Positions 1-6,585 of a stretch of DNA of 18,095 nucleotides are shown here, piece by piece. The notes under the pieces are model-generated. The model ran no database searches and was not told the DNA's origin. It worked only from the letters and a program-made list of their open reading frames with translations. Where the stretch lies: positions 1 through 18,095 of the forward strand of contig JASIKQ010000351.1 of NCBI GenBank assembly GCA_030049565.1, given 5' to 3'. Every line of letters begins with the position of its first letter. The stretch's first letter is position 1. The position numbers were made by a program, and so were the translations under genes. This DNA comes from Candidatus Sulfotelmatobacter sp. Its GTDB lineage: Bacteria > Acidobacteriota > Terriglobia > Terriglobales > Acidobacteriaceae.

Positions 1-544
<544 letters not shown>

Positions 545-931
545 GATTTGTTCTCCTAAAACGTTCTGCTCTAAACCTTTCTAGATCTTGCCTATCGAAA
601 CCTGACTGAAAGCCGCTGGACCCTATTGAGAGTCGATGAGCGGCCCAGTTGCATCAAATAAGTGCTTTGTAATCAACGCGCTTATGATTGCATCCACCAG
701 CATGATAGGATGTGAGTGGAGTGTTGTCAAGGTTTAGATGCGGTTGGAAGGACGGAAGTTGCGAGTGTGGCGACGGGAATCGCCGTTGGGGCTCAGGCGA
801 AAAGGTGCTTGGTGCCCGGCCCGGGCTCCCAGGAGACAGGGGAAGAAATGGGCCACTTCGTTAGAAGCTGACAGTACAATGGCGGACAGCCATGGAGAAG
901 ATATCGGGCGGGGGAAAGCATTGGGCGGACA
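545..931. other. Intergenic stretch upstream of dnaK
   Basis: Positions 545-701 are the dnaK leader and 702-730 its promoter. From 731 to about 870 I see no convincing gene, hairpin or repeat. Several open frames overlap here, but none has a ribosome site or protein-like composition. Confidence 0.5.
702..730 (-). promoter_or_regulatory. Sigma70-type promoter of dnaK
   Basis: Read on the minus strand, a perfect TTGACA (725-730) is followed after exactly 17 bases by TATCAT (702-707), five of six matches to the -10 consensus. The predicted transcript start near 695 gives an untranslated leader of about 150 bases before the dnaK ATG. No CIRCE element (TTAGCACTC-N9-GAGTGCTAA) is visible in the leader, so control by HrcA is not supported by this sequence. 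Confidence 0.75.
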
Positions 932-1111
932 ATGCGGGCGCGAAGGAGCAAAGTTGTAAGGCTCCTTCAGGATTCTGGTGTTTTGCTGGAAGAGCAAGTA
1001 GCCGAGGTCTGTCAGAAGTTCGTCAAGGATATGAACAAAAAGGGTACGCGTGTCTCGGCGGAATCAGTCACATACGGAGAAGATACGGCGGGTGGCCCGC
1101 TTCTGAAGTGA
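932..1111 (+). CDS. Possible small protein of 59 residues, unknown function, perhaps a truncated gene end
   Basis: This frame encodes 59 residues beginning MRARRSKVVRLLQDSGVLLE and ending DTAGGPLLK. The middle part looks like genuine soluble protein (amphipathic, Glu/Lys/Val-rich) rather than random translation of GC-rich DNA. The frame is open back to 872, so the true start is uncertain, and no good ribosome site precedes the ATG at 932. The last eight codons lie inside the repeat unit that begins at 1088, so the stop codon is probably supplied by inserted repeat DNA and the original gene may have been longer. I do not recognise the family. It could equally be a decayed fragment. Confidence 0.35.
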   Translation: MRARRSKVVRLLQDSGVLLEEQVAEVCQKFVKDMNKKGTRVSAESVTYGEDTAGGPLLK

Positions 1112-1124
1112 GACGTATTCGGGT

Positions 1125-1168
1125 GCCCCATTTCTCGCGCGCCTTTTGCGCGAGAAGTGGGGCTTTTT
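1125..1168 (+). repeat. REP-like hairpin 1, followed by five T
   Basis: The arms GCCCCATTTCTCGCGC (1125-1140) and GCGCGAGAAGTGGGGC (1148-1163) pair over 16 bases with a single G-T wobble and a 7-base loop. GGTG precedes the stem, in the place where other REP families carry a GTAG or GGAG tetranucleotide. The TTTTT at 1164-1168 means this copy could also act as an intrinsic terminator for + strand transcription. Confidence 0.8.
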
Positions 1169-1188
1169 CCATCACCCATCATTACCTT

Positions 1189-1254
1189 TCACCCCGCCCT
1201 GCCCCGAATCTTTTCTTCCCACCATCTCCAATCGTTGATCCGAACTAATCCCGG
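1189..1254 (-). pseudogene. 3' remnant of a second RAYT transposase gene
   Basis: Read on the minus strand, this segment gives the last 21 residues and stop of the neighbouring transposase (PGLVRIND-RWWEEKIR-RAG) in the same frame. It carries two amino-acid changes (Gly to Trp, Asp to Gly) and two silent changes. Everything upstream of that point in the gene is missing: the sequence switches to the 309-bp direct repeat at 1253-1255. It is what remains of an older element or a deletion derivative. Confidence 0.8.
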
Positions 1255-1561
1255 GCGGGTGGCCCATCCTTGCTATCTTGCTTTTTTTTCCGCGCCATTC
1301 CCACTGAGAGTGCCCCATCCTTGCCGCCAGTATGCAGCCTGATCCAAGAAAATTCCTAAGCGGCAAAGGGTGGGATTCCACGCAGCGTGCATCGTGGAAA
1401 TCCTGCTGACAGCACAGATGCCTGCAAGTGTCGCAAGGTTCCTCCGCCGCTGGCGCGGCGTTCGGGATGACATCGCTAAGTGGACTCCGCCGGGTGCTGG
1501 GACAGGTGGCCCCTCCTTCTGACCTTGTTTTTTGTTCGCGCCATTCACACGGAGGGCGAGC
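1253..1561. repeat. Long direct repeat, copy 1 (309 bp)
   Basis: This block matches 2382-2691 in the same orientation with one C indel (after the run of eight T near 1290) and one substitution (C at 1434, T at 2564), about 99.4% identity. It is rich in stem-loops: 1314-1372 pairs CCATCCTTGCCGC with GCGGCAAAGGGTGGG imperfectly, and 1371-1402 pairs GGATTCCACG with CGTGGAAATCC with one bulge. GTGCCCC/GTGGCCC motifs like those beside the REP hairpins recur at its start, near 1310 and near 1506. No convincing gene lies inside. Confidence 0.92.
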
Positions 1562-1728
1562 GCGGGTGGCCCGCTTCTGAGGTGAAACCGATTCGGGTGC
1601 CCCATTTCTCGCGCGCTTTTTGCGCGAGAAGTGGGGCCTTTCCTTCCATCCATCACTACGCCTCACCCCGCCCTGTCCCGAATCTTTTCCTCCCACCATC
1701 TCCCGTCGTTGATCCGAACTAATCCCGG
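1562..1728. repeat. Repeat unit B: REP hairpin 2 plus the intact RAYT 3' end
   Basis: This is the counterpart of unit A (1088-1254). Its hairpin arms are 1599-1614 and 1622-1637, with the same 16-base stem, a 7-base loop and the same GGTG before the stem. The right-hand part, from 1663, is the 3' end of the intact transposase gene. The hairpin sits directly downstream of that gene, as is usual for RAYT loci. Confidence 0.85.
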
Positions 1729-2178
1729 CTTACCATACGCGTAAGACCGGTAACTACTCCACCGCCAGTCGTCAGGTTTCTCCACCAATCCGCGGACCAC
1801 CGGATTCCGGTGCATATACTTCAGCTTCTCCACCTCTTTCCGCTGACTCCACACGTTGAAGTCATAAAACCGGCGTTGCCAGAATTGTCCGGACGAACCG
1901 GCAACGGCGCTCCAACGTTGTGTGAAGCCGAGTTTCACCGCCTGCACGATCGTTGAAGGGTTGCCGATCAGAGGTTCTGAAATCAGCAGATGCACGTGCT
2001 CGGGCATCACGACGTAGCCGATCACCGCGAAGCGATACCGCTTGCGCATTACTTCCAACGAGGCAAGCAGCAGGTCTCGCGCAGCTTCCGAGTCGAGCAA
2101 CGGCCTGCGCCGGTAGCAGCTCCAGGTGATGAAATGGAGGCCTCCTGTGCCGTAGTAGCGCTTCAGACCCCAGGGCAT
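1663..2178 (-). CDS. REP-associated tyrosine transposase (RAYT, Y1_Tnp / TnpA_REP family)
   Basis: The 171-residue protein has the layout of the single-domain Y1 transposases related to IS200/IS605 TnpA. These nick single-stranded DNA at REP hairpins, forming a 5'-phosphotyrosine intermediate. The HUH metal-binding motif is His61-Val-His63 within VVMPEHVHLLISEP. The nucleophile is probably Tyr105 in FWQRRFYDFNVW, followed by the conserved KYMHRNPVVRGLV and WRWSSYRSY segments. Length is complete and no frame defects are seen. The ATG at 2176-2178 lacks an obvious ribosome site. The gene is flanked by REP hairpins in opposite orientations (1599-1637 and 2276-2314), the classical REP-RAYT arrangement, and by the 310-bp direct repeats. 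RAYTs are usually single-copy, domesticated genes without insertion-sequence ends. Here a second remnant (1189-1254) suggests past duplication. Confidence 0.93.
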   Translation of the reverse strand: MPWGLKRYYGTGGLHFITWSCYRRRPLLDSEAARDLLLASLEVMRKRYRFAVIGYVVMPEHVHLLISEPLIGNPSTIVQAVKLGFTQRWSAVAGSSGQFWQRRFYDFNVWSQRKEVEKLKYMHRNPVVRGLVEKPDDWRWSSYRSYAYGKPGLVRINDGRWWEEKIRDRAG

Positions 2179-2275
2179 GGAACGAGATTAGAACAGCGTC
2201 TGGCAGTCCAGCTGTGACCGGTGAACAGGTTGCGCATTCTTTCTAGACCGTGAGTTCATAATGGGAAAGTCAAAA

Positions 2276-2314
2276 GCCCCACTTCTCGCGCAAAAAGCAC
2301 GCGAGAAATGGGGC
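2276..2314 (-). repeat. REP-like hairpin 3, inverted relative to hairpins 1 and 2
   Basis: GCCCCACTTCTCGCG (2276-2290) pairs with CGCGAGAAATGGGGC (2300-2314) with one mismatch and a 9-base loop. On the minus strand it reads like hairpins 1 and 2, including the GGGTGCCCCAT lead-in, so the transposase gene is bracketed by inverted REPs. Confidence 0.8.
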
Positions 2315-2352
2315 ACCCGGCGCAAAAAGCACGCGAGAAATGGGGCACCCGG
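2289..2352. repeat. Perfect 32-bp tandem duplication of half a REP
   Basis: The 32 bases at 2289-2320 (loop plus right arm of hairpin 3 plus CACCCGG) are repeated exactly at 2321-2352. The second copy has no left arm of its own, so it can pair only with the arm of hairpin 3, giving two mutually exclusive hairpins. Confidence 0.88.
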
Positions 2353-2381
2353 CGACCCCTTCTCCCCGGCCAGCATCGACG

Positions 2382-2691
2382 GGGCGGGTGGCCCATCCTT
2401 GCTATCTTGCTTTTTTTTCCCGCGCCATTCCCACTGAGAGTGCCCCATCCTTGCCGCCAGTATGCAGCCTGATCCAAGAAAATTCCTAAGCGGCAAAGGG
2501 TGGGATTCCACGCAGCGTGCATCGTGGAAATCCTGCTGACAGCACAGATGCCTGCAAGTGTCGTAAGGTTCCTCCGCCGCTGGCGCGGCGTTCGGGATGA
2601 CATCGCTAAGTGGACTCCGCCGGGTGCTGGGACAGGTGGCCCCTCCTTCTGACCTTGTTTTTTGTTCGCGCCATTCACACGGAGGGCGAGC
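2382..2691. repeat. Long direct repeat, copy 2 (310 bp)
   Basis: This is the second copy of the block at 1253-1561, in the same orientation on the other side of the transposase gene. It differs by one extra C and one C-to-T substitution. It ends at 2691, where the sequence becomes unique (CCAGCCCTGATCTG). With the hairpins at 2276-2352 it fills the whole gap between the transposase start and the next promoter; no gene is visible here. Confidence 0.92.
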
Positions 2692-2744
2692 CCAGCCCTG
2701 ATCTGTCCTTCGCGGGCGCAGCAGGTTCCCATCTCGCTTTCCGC

Positions 2745-2792
2745 TTGACAAGTAAGTAATCTATACATTACATTATGTTGCCTATACATTAC
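2745..2792 (+). promoter_or_regulatory. Promoter with twin 11-bp direct repeat (candidate operator) for the membrane protein/HTH pair
   Basis: A perfect -35 box TTGACA (2745-2750) is followed after 18 bases by TACATT (2769-2774), four of six matches to a -10. CTATACATTAC occurs at 2761-2771 and again at 2782-2792, exactly 21 bp apart (two helical turns), overlapping the -10 box and the likely transcript start near 2781. The first copy is also part of an inverted repeat, GTAAT-ctatac-ATTAC. An autorepressor such as the HTH protein encoded downstream is the obvious candidate ligand, but that is inference. Confidence 0.6.
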
Positions 2793-2795
2793 TTC

Positions 2796-3185
2796 ATGCT
2801 AGAGCTCAAACCAACCCCGTCTGTCGGCACGCTCCTCCTCACTCTTTGTCTGGCGACAGTCATTGATGTTGGCGTCGGCTGGTGGTTAGGGAGACCCGGT
2901 TTTGGGCAAAACGTGCGAATCGCAATCGCACTGCTGCCAGTACCGGCGAACTTGGTGTTAGTCGCTCTCATCGTGCGAACGATTCGCAGGCTCGACGACT
3001 TCTTGCGGCAGGTTCATCTTGAGGCTGTGGCGATCGGGTTTCTGCTGACCGGGTTGGCGGTCTTTGTCTACGGATACTTGCAGCAGGCGCAGGCCGTGCG
3101 CCCGCTGAATGTCGCCATTGTGTGGATTTTCATGGCCCTGTTTTACGGCCTTGGATACTTGATCGCGGCAAGGCACTACCGATGA
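2796..3185 (+). CDS. Small four-helix membrane protein paired with an HTH regulator
   Basis: The protein (129 residues from the ATG at 2796) has four hydrophobic segments at about residues 10-32, 40-62, 78-97 and 104-126. A short charged stretch (RTIRRLDDFLRQ) lies between the second and third. No catalytic motif is visible and no function can be named. An earlier in-frame ATG at 2775 would add seven residues (MLPIHYF), but it lies inside the operator repeat and upstream of the predicted transcript start, so the later ATG is preferred; neither has a clear ribosome site. The stop overlaps the start of the HTH gene (ATGA), indicating translational coupling. Pairs of a small multi-span membrane protein with a 65-70-residue XRE regulator are common in bacteria, where the regulator usually controls the pair. 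Confidence 0.75.
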   Translation: MLELKPTPSVGTLLLTLCLATVIDVGVGWWLGRPGFGQNVRIAIALLPVPANLVLVALIVRTIRRLDDFLRQVHLEAVAIGFLLTGLAVFVYGYLQQAQAVRPLNVAIVWIFMALFYGLGYLIAARHYR

Positions 3186-3394
3186 AAAACCGGCTGCGGG
3201 TCCTGCGCGCAGAGAAAGACTGGACGCAAGCGCAGCTGGCGGAGATCGTCGGAGTCTCGCGACAGGCGATCATCGCCGTTGAGAACGGAAAATATGATCC
3301 GGCGCTTCCGCTCGCTTTCAAGCTGGCTCGCGCATTTGGCAAGACTGTGGAAGAAGTATTCGTCTGGGAAGACGTTGAGCCCGGACACGACTAA
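3182..3394 (+). CDS. XRE/Cro-CI-type helix-turn-helix transcriptional regulator
   Basis: This 70-residue protein is essentially one HTH_3 domain. The helix-turn-helix spans about residues 15-36 (TQAQLAEIVGVSRQAIIAVE), followed by NGKYDPALPLAFKLARAFG and the TVEEVF motif of the compact subfamily seen in many Gram-positive and Gram-negative bacteria. The start is the ATG at 3182, which overlaps the TGA of the membrane-protein gene by four bases, with AAGG upstream. No ligand or dimerisation domain follows. It probably represses its own operon through the twin repeat at 2761-2792; this is inferred from position only. Confidence 0.88.
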   Translation: MKNRLRVLRAEKDWTQAQLAEIVGVSRQAIIAVENGKYDPALPLAFKLARAFGKTVEEVFVWEDVEPGHD

Positions 3395-3437
3395 CTCAAT
3401 TTTCCCGGAACACGAGATTGACAAGGAGGAATTTCAA

Positions 3438-3920
3438 ATGAATCGAATCGTTGCAGCTACCGCGCTTGCAATCCTTATGGTGACTGCAAGCTTCGCTAAG
3501 GATCGGCAAGAGGAAAGGAACAAAGCCGTCGTCCGCAGGGTGTTCACCGATATTCTTTCGCAAGGAAAGTTCGAGGTGGCGGCCGAGATATACGCCAGTG
3601 ACTACGTGAATCATGAGGCGGCCAGGGACCTCCGATTTGACGAGAGTGAGGCCGTCGATCACGGTTGGCGTGCCGCATTTCCAGACCTGGAATTGACCGT
3701 CGAAAGAGAAATCGCGCAAGGCGACTTTGTGACGGTTTTGTGGAAGGGACGAGGAACGAACACCGGTACTGGGAACGGCCTGCCTGCGACTGGGAAGAAA
3801 ACTGAAGGCCGCGGAATCAGCATTTTCCGCGTTGAGAATGGGAAGATAAAGGAAGAGTGGACTGAAACGAGCCAGTTGCTTATCCTTCGGCAGCTGGGAC
3901 TAGCGCCCAAGATACCGTAG
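3438..3920 (+). CDS. Exported SnoaL-like / ester-cyclase-fold protein
   Basis: The 160-residue product begins with a typical signal peptide (MNRIVAATALAILMVTASFA, cleavage probably after Ala20), so it is expected in the periplasm. The mature part is a single NTF2-like alpha+beta barrel of the SnoaL-like polyketide/ester cyclase group. Matching segments are RRVFTDILSQGKFEVAAEIY, YASDYVNHEA, a GLPATGKKTEGRGISIFRVE segment and the terminal GKIKEEWTETSQLLILRQLG. Substrates of stand-alone SnoaL-like proteins are rarely known and none can be assigned here. The start is fixed by a strong AAGGAGGA at 3423-3430, seven bases before the ATG; longer upstream frames would overlap the HTH gene. It lies 43 bp after that gene and could be cotranscribed. 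Confidence 0.85.
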   Translation: MNRIVAATALAILMVTASFAKDRQEERNKAVVRRVFTDILSQGKFEVAAEIYASDYVNHEAARDLRFDESEAVDHGWRAAFPDLELTVEREIAQGDFVTVLWKGRGTNTGTGNGLPATGKKTEGRGISIFRVENGKIKEEWTETSQLLILRQLGLAPKIP

Positions 3921-4112
3921 AACGTTGGGGCGAAGGGAACAACATATATCTGATTCGATTTCACTACATTCCGCCCCGTGGGAAGCGGACGGGCCGACCG
4001 AATAGAAAGAGGATCGCCTCATAGATGTATAGGAGCTGGCTCGCTCCATCCTGGTCGTCCGTCAGCAAGCTGTTCTAGAATGGACGAGATCTGAAACGGA
4101 GCAATTAAACCC

Positions 4113-4589
4113 ATGCAAAAAGCCACATTCGCCGCCGGATGTTTCTGGGGAGTCGAAGCCACCTTCCGAGCGTTACCCGGAGTGATCTCCACACGCGTTG
4201 GCTACACCGGCGGTAAAACCGAAGATCCTACATACAAAGAAGTTTGCACTGACCGCACCGGCCACGCCGAAGCCGTCGAAGTCACCTACGATCCGGCCAA
4301 AATCAGCTACAACGACCTGCTGAAGGTTTTCTGGGAGAACCACGATCCCACCCAGCTCAACCGCCAGGGCCCCGACTGGGGGACACAATACCGCTCGGCG
4401 ATTTTTTATCACTCGTCCGAGCAGCAGGCCGCCGCGCAAGCCTCGAAAGAGGCGTTGGGAAAAGCGCATCGCTATTCGAAACCGATCGTCACGCAGATCG
4501 TTGCCGCCGCGACGTTCCATCAAGCCGAGGACTACCACCAGCAGTATCTGGAGAAGAAAGGATTGGCGACCTGCCACATTAAGGCGTAG
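4113..4589 (+). CDS. msrA: Peptide methionine (S)-S-oxide reductase MsrA
   Basis: MsrA reduces the S-epimer of methionine sulfoxide in proteins and free methionine, using thioredoxin as electron donor, and repairs oxidative damage in the cytosol. The catalytic motif GCFWG is at residues 9-13 with nucleophile Cys10. Family segments VGYTGG, GHAEAVEVTYDP, FWENHDPTQLNRQGPDWGTQ and AEDYHQQYL are all present. A Cys at 154 (ATCHIKA end) is the likely resolving cysteine. At 158 residues it is a normal compact MsrA without an MsrB fusion. GGAG at 4098-4101 lies 11 bases before the ATG. There is no predicted signal peptide. The 192-bp upstream gap suggests its own promoter, though I cannot pick one confidently. 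Confidence 0.96.
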   Translation: MQKATFAAGCFWGVEATFRALPGVISTRVGYTGGKTEDPTYKEVCTDRTGHAEAVEVTYDPAKISYNDLLKVFWENHDPTQLNRQGPDWGTQYRSAIFYHSSEQQAAAQASKEALGKAHRYSKPIVTQIVAAATFHQAEDYHQQYLEKKGLATCHIKA

Positions 4590-4645
4590 CCGATCAGATA
4601 TCGATAAGTCGCCACTTGCTGAAGCCCGAGAGCCGAAGCCCGCTC

Positions 4646-5089
4646 TTACGTTCCCGTAATCTTGACGCGCAATTCCTCGGGCAGGCGCTCGCGAATCTCC
4701 GGGGGAAGATGGTCATGCACGCGCCGCGCGCCTTCTCTGGCGGCATCAAGCACGGTCACGGGAGCCGGCGTAGCCACCGCAACCACCAGCCAGATCAGCG
4801 CCGATAAAGCGAAGCCGGCCAGCGCCGCAATCTCCAGCCAAAACGCGTGCCGCGGCCCAAAATGCCGGATCACCCCAAAGGCCAGCAGAAACACGCCGCC
4901 CGAAAGCGAAGCCAGAATGATGAGGCCTACATCGATGGCGCGGTGCATGCGCTGCCGGCTGCGGCAGCGTTCGCAGCTTGCGAAATGGCTTTCGTAGTCG
5001 CCGCGCATCTCTGGTGCCAGGCTGGAAATGTCATAGCGCCAGCCCGCCAAAATCTTTCCTACGATGGGATCGACGCACTGCTGACTCAT
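4646..5089 (-). CDS. Membrane protein with N-terminal anti-sigma-type zinc-finger motif
   Basis: The protein (147 residues from the ATG at 5087-5089) starts MSQQCVDPIVGKILAGWRYD. It has a His-x3-Cys-x2-Cys motif (SHFASCERC, about residues 35-43) of the type in zf-HC2 anti-sigma factors. Two membrane helices follow at about residues 55-78 and 85-105. The soluble tail (LDAAREGARRVHDHLPPEIRERLPEELRVKITGT) is on the same membrane side as the N-terminus. Known zf-HC2 proteins bind sigma factors or act as redox sensors, but no ECF sigma gene is next to it, so an anti-sigma role is unproven. A GTG at 5128 would add 13 residues, but these lie in a dispersed intergenic repeat, so the ATG is preferred. 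Confidence 0.7.
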   Translation of the reverse strand: MSQQCVDPIVGKILAGWRYDISSLAPEMRGDYESHFASCERCRSRQRMHRAIDVGLIILASLSGGVFLLAFGVIRHFGPRHAFWLEIAALAGFALSALIWLVVAVATPAPVTVLDAAREGARRVHDHLPPEIRERLPEELRVKITGT

Positions 5090-5099
5090 ATTAACTAGC

Positions 5100-5195
5100 G
5101 TGTCATTCCGAGCAACCGCTGTTTGCACAGCAAATGCCCGCCCCTTCTCGGAGCCTACCCGGAGCGAGCGTAAAGCGATCGAAGGGGCTGGGCTG
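5100..5195. repeat. Dispersed REP-like intergenic element
   Basis: The segment starts with TGTCATTCCGAG and contains GCCCGCCCCTTC (5136-5147) facing GAAGGGGCTGGGC (5181-5193), a 12-base stem with one bulge, with GGAGCGAGCGTAAAGCGATC inside the loop. Sequences with the same TGTCATCC anchor occur near 7554 and 12013 and, reversed, at 1465 and 9628. It lies between two same-strand genes and may stabilise or process their transcript. Confidence 0.5.
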
Positions 5196-5205
5196 GCTCG
5201 CTTCC

Positions 5206-6009
5206 TTATATACGGATCGCCGGCAGCGCCTCCGACTGCCTCGCCACCAGCACGCGGCTCTGAAACAGCCCGCCACGTTCTCCGAGCGCCCGCTCCGCCT
5301 CTCTCCTCGCTATCTCCGGATGGTTGTTCTGCTCAGAGAGATGCGCCAGCACCACAAACGCTGCATTATTATCATAGTCGCTGGTAAAGAACTCCGCGAG
5401 TTTGGCGTTCGAAAGGTGCCCCACATTGCTCGCCACCCGCTGCTTCACCGCCCATGGATATGACCCTCCGCGCAGCATTTCGAGATCATGATTCGATTCC
5501 ATCACCAAAATGTCTGACCCGCGCAGATGGTGGCGCACGTTGACGGGCACATAACCGAGGTCCGTAACCATGCTGACCTTGGCACCCTCCACGCGAAACG
5601 TAAATCCCACCGGGTCGGCGGCGTCGTGAGGAATGGTAAACGGCTTGACTTCGATGTCGCCCACTTGAAAGCGATGCCCCGATTCAAAACGCTCGAGCTT
5701 CTCCAGTTGCGGACGCTCGCCATTCTCGTTGCGCATCGCCCGCGCCCAGGCTGTGTGCGTCGCTCCTGTCATAAATATGGGAATGCGCAGATTCTTGGCC
5801 AGCGTGGCCAAACCATAAATGTGATCGTTATGTTCGTGCGTGATCAGAATGGCCGCCAGCGCGTGCGGATCCTCGCCTAGCGACTTCATGCGCTTGAACG
5901 TCTCGCGGCAGGAGATGCCGGCATCGACCAGAATCTTGGTGCGCGCGCTGGCCACAATGGCGCAGTTTCCCCGGCTACCACTGGCCAGCATGGAAACGCT
6001 CACACACAT
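5206..6009 (-). CDS. Metallo-beta-lactamase-fold hydrolase, YycJ/WalJ-like
   Basis: The product (267 residues from the ATG at 6007-6009) opens with VSMLASGSRGNCAIV, the signature start of the YycJ/WalJ group of MBL-fold exonuclease-like proteins. The metal-binding motif HEHNDH (THEHNDHIYGL) is complete. Further conserved pieces are FTIPHDAADPVGFTF, TDLGYV, MESNHD and GHLSNAKLAEF, which provide the remaining His/Asp ligands. YycJ relatives in Firmicutes accompany the WalRK two-component system and affect DNA repair or cell-wall control; in other phyla the role is unclear. ATG codons at 6021 and 6009 and a TTG at 6093 are possible starts; 6009 fits the family's usual N-terminus. No walR or walK is nearby. 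Confidence 0.88.
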   Translation of the reverse strand: MCVSVSMLASGSRGNCAIVASARTKILVDAGISCRETFKRMKSLGEDPHALAAILITHEHNDHIYGLATLAKNLRIPIFMTGATHTAWARAMRNENGERPQLEKLERFESGHRFQVGDIEVKPFTIPHDAADPVGFTFRVEGAKVSMVTDLGYVPVNVRHHLRGSDILVMESNHDLEMLRGGSYPWAVKQRVASNVGHLSNAKLAEFFTSDYDNNAAFVVLAHLSEQNNHPEIARREAERALGERGGLFQSRVLVARQSEALPAIRI

Positions 6010-6129
6010 GTTCGCCAGCATACCCTGAGTGCCTGTGAATCCGCGAGTAACTTTTGGGGCTAGCGCCCCGGCGCAGGTGGCCGTGGCGGACAAGTCTTGC
6101 CATGGCGAACGTGGAAACGGCAGCGCTCG

Positions 6130-6492
6130 CTATTTCTTCGGCCGCAACTCGTCAACCGCGCTCCGCATCACCGCCCCTCCATAAGCTCCGGCCAGTCCAG
6201 GCAGCGCCGTCAGAAACGATCCCCAGACCTGCGCTCGCGTGGGCCTCACCCGCAGAAAGTACGCCCCTAACTCACTCAGAGGAAGAAAAGCCGCAACCAC
6301 CACCACCCATCTCCACGGCCATCTCGGACGCAGCAACCCCAGCAGCATGCAAGCCGCCAGCACCAGCAGCGCGGTCAACAGCAAATCGTCTACCATGACG
6401 TCGACGCATCCCGCGCCCAATCCCAAGAGTGCGGCCAACACGTAGTAGGAGAGATCGCTCGGCCGACGTCTCGAAACAGTTTCTGTGCTCAA
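6130..6492 (-). CDS. Small membrane protein of unknown function
   Basis: This frame encodes 120 residues starting at a TTG (6490-6492), with GAGGG five bases upstream. Hydrophobic segments lie at about residues 14-32, 36-53, 60-78 and perhaps 92-108, ending in a charged tail (RSAVDELRPKK). I do not recognise the family and no conserved polar motif stands out. It is followed by the MBL-fold gene in the same direction after 120 bp, and preceded by the dehydrogenase gene 93 bp away, so a loose minus-strand operon is possible. The steady hydrophobic pattern and Arg/Lys placement support a real gene. Confidence 0.6.
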   Translation of the reverse strand: MSTETVSRRRPSDLSYYVLAALLGLGAGCVDVMVDDLLLTALLVLAACMLLGLLRPRWPWRWVVVVAAFLPLSELGAYFLRVRPTRAQVWGSFLTALPGLAGAYGGAVMRSAVDELRPKK

Positions 6493-6585
6493 CCCGCCCT
6501 CGAACCCAAAGCCTCTGTATCCTCCGCGCCCTCCGCGGTTAGAGCTTTACTTTTCAATTCCCCAATCGCCAGATTGCCCCGTGGC

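Larger units (their letters stand above)
1088..1254. repeat. Repeat unit A: REP hairpin plus remnant of a RAYT 3' end
   Basis: This 167-bp segment aligns without gaps to 1562-1728 (constant offset 474), at roughly 90% identity by eye. It contains the shared start GCGGGTGGCCCGCTTCTGA, a REP hairpin, and a copy of the final codons of the transposase gene. It ends abruptly at AATCCCGG, where the 309-bp direct repeat takes over. Confidence 0.85.

Noticed and set aside
545..735. CIRCE or other heat-shock operator upstream of dnaK
   Set aside because: No TTAGCACTC/GAGTGCTAA inverted repeat is present; only a housekeeping-type promoter is seen.
738..959. 73-codon frame on the plus strand beginning near the dnaK promoter
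   Set aside because: It is Arg/Gly-rich without a ribosome site, and it overlaps the more protein-like frame at 932-1111.
1172..1699. Long minus-strand open frames across the repeat island (also 2188-2789)
   Set aside because: They run through the repeat blocks and hairpins, and the same peptide stretches recur simply because the DNA is repeated. There is no ribosome site and the composition is Arg/Pro/Cys-rich.
6056..6069. GGGGC-TAGC-GCCCC stem between the MBL gene and the small membrane protein gene
   Set aside because: The stem has only five pairs, and on the transcribed minus strand it is followed by A rather than T, so it is not a terminator.
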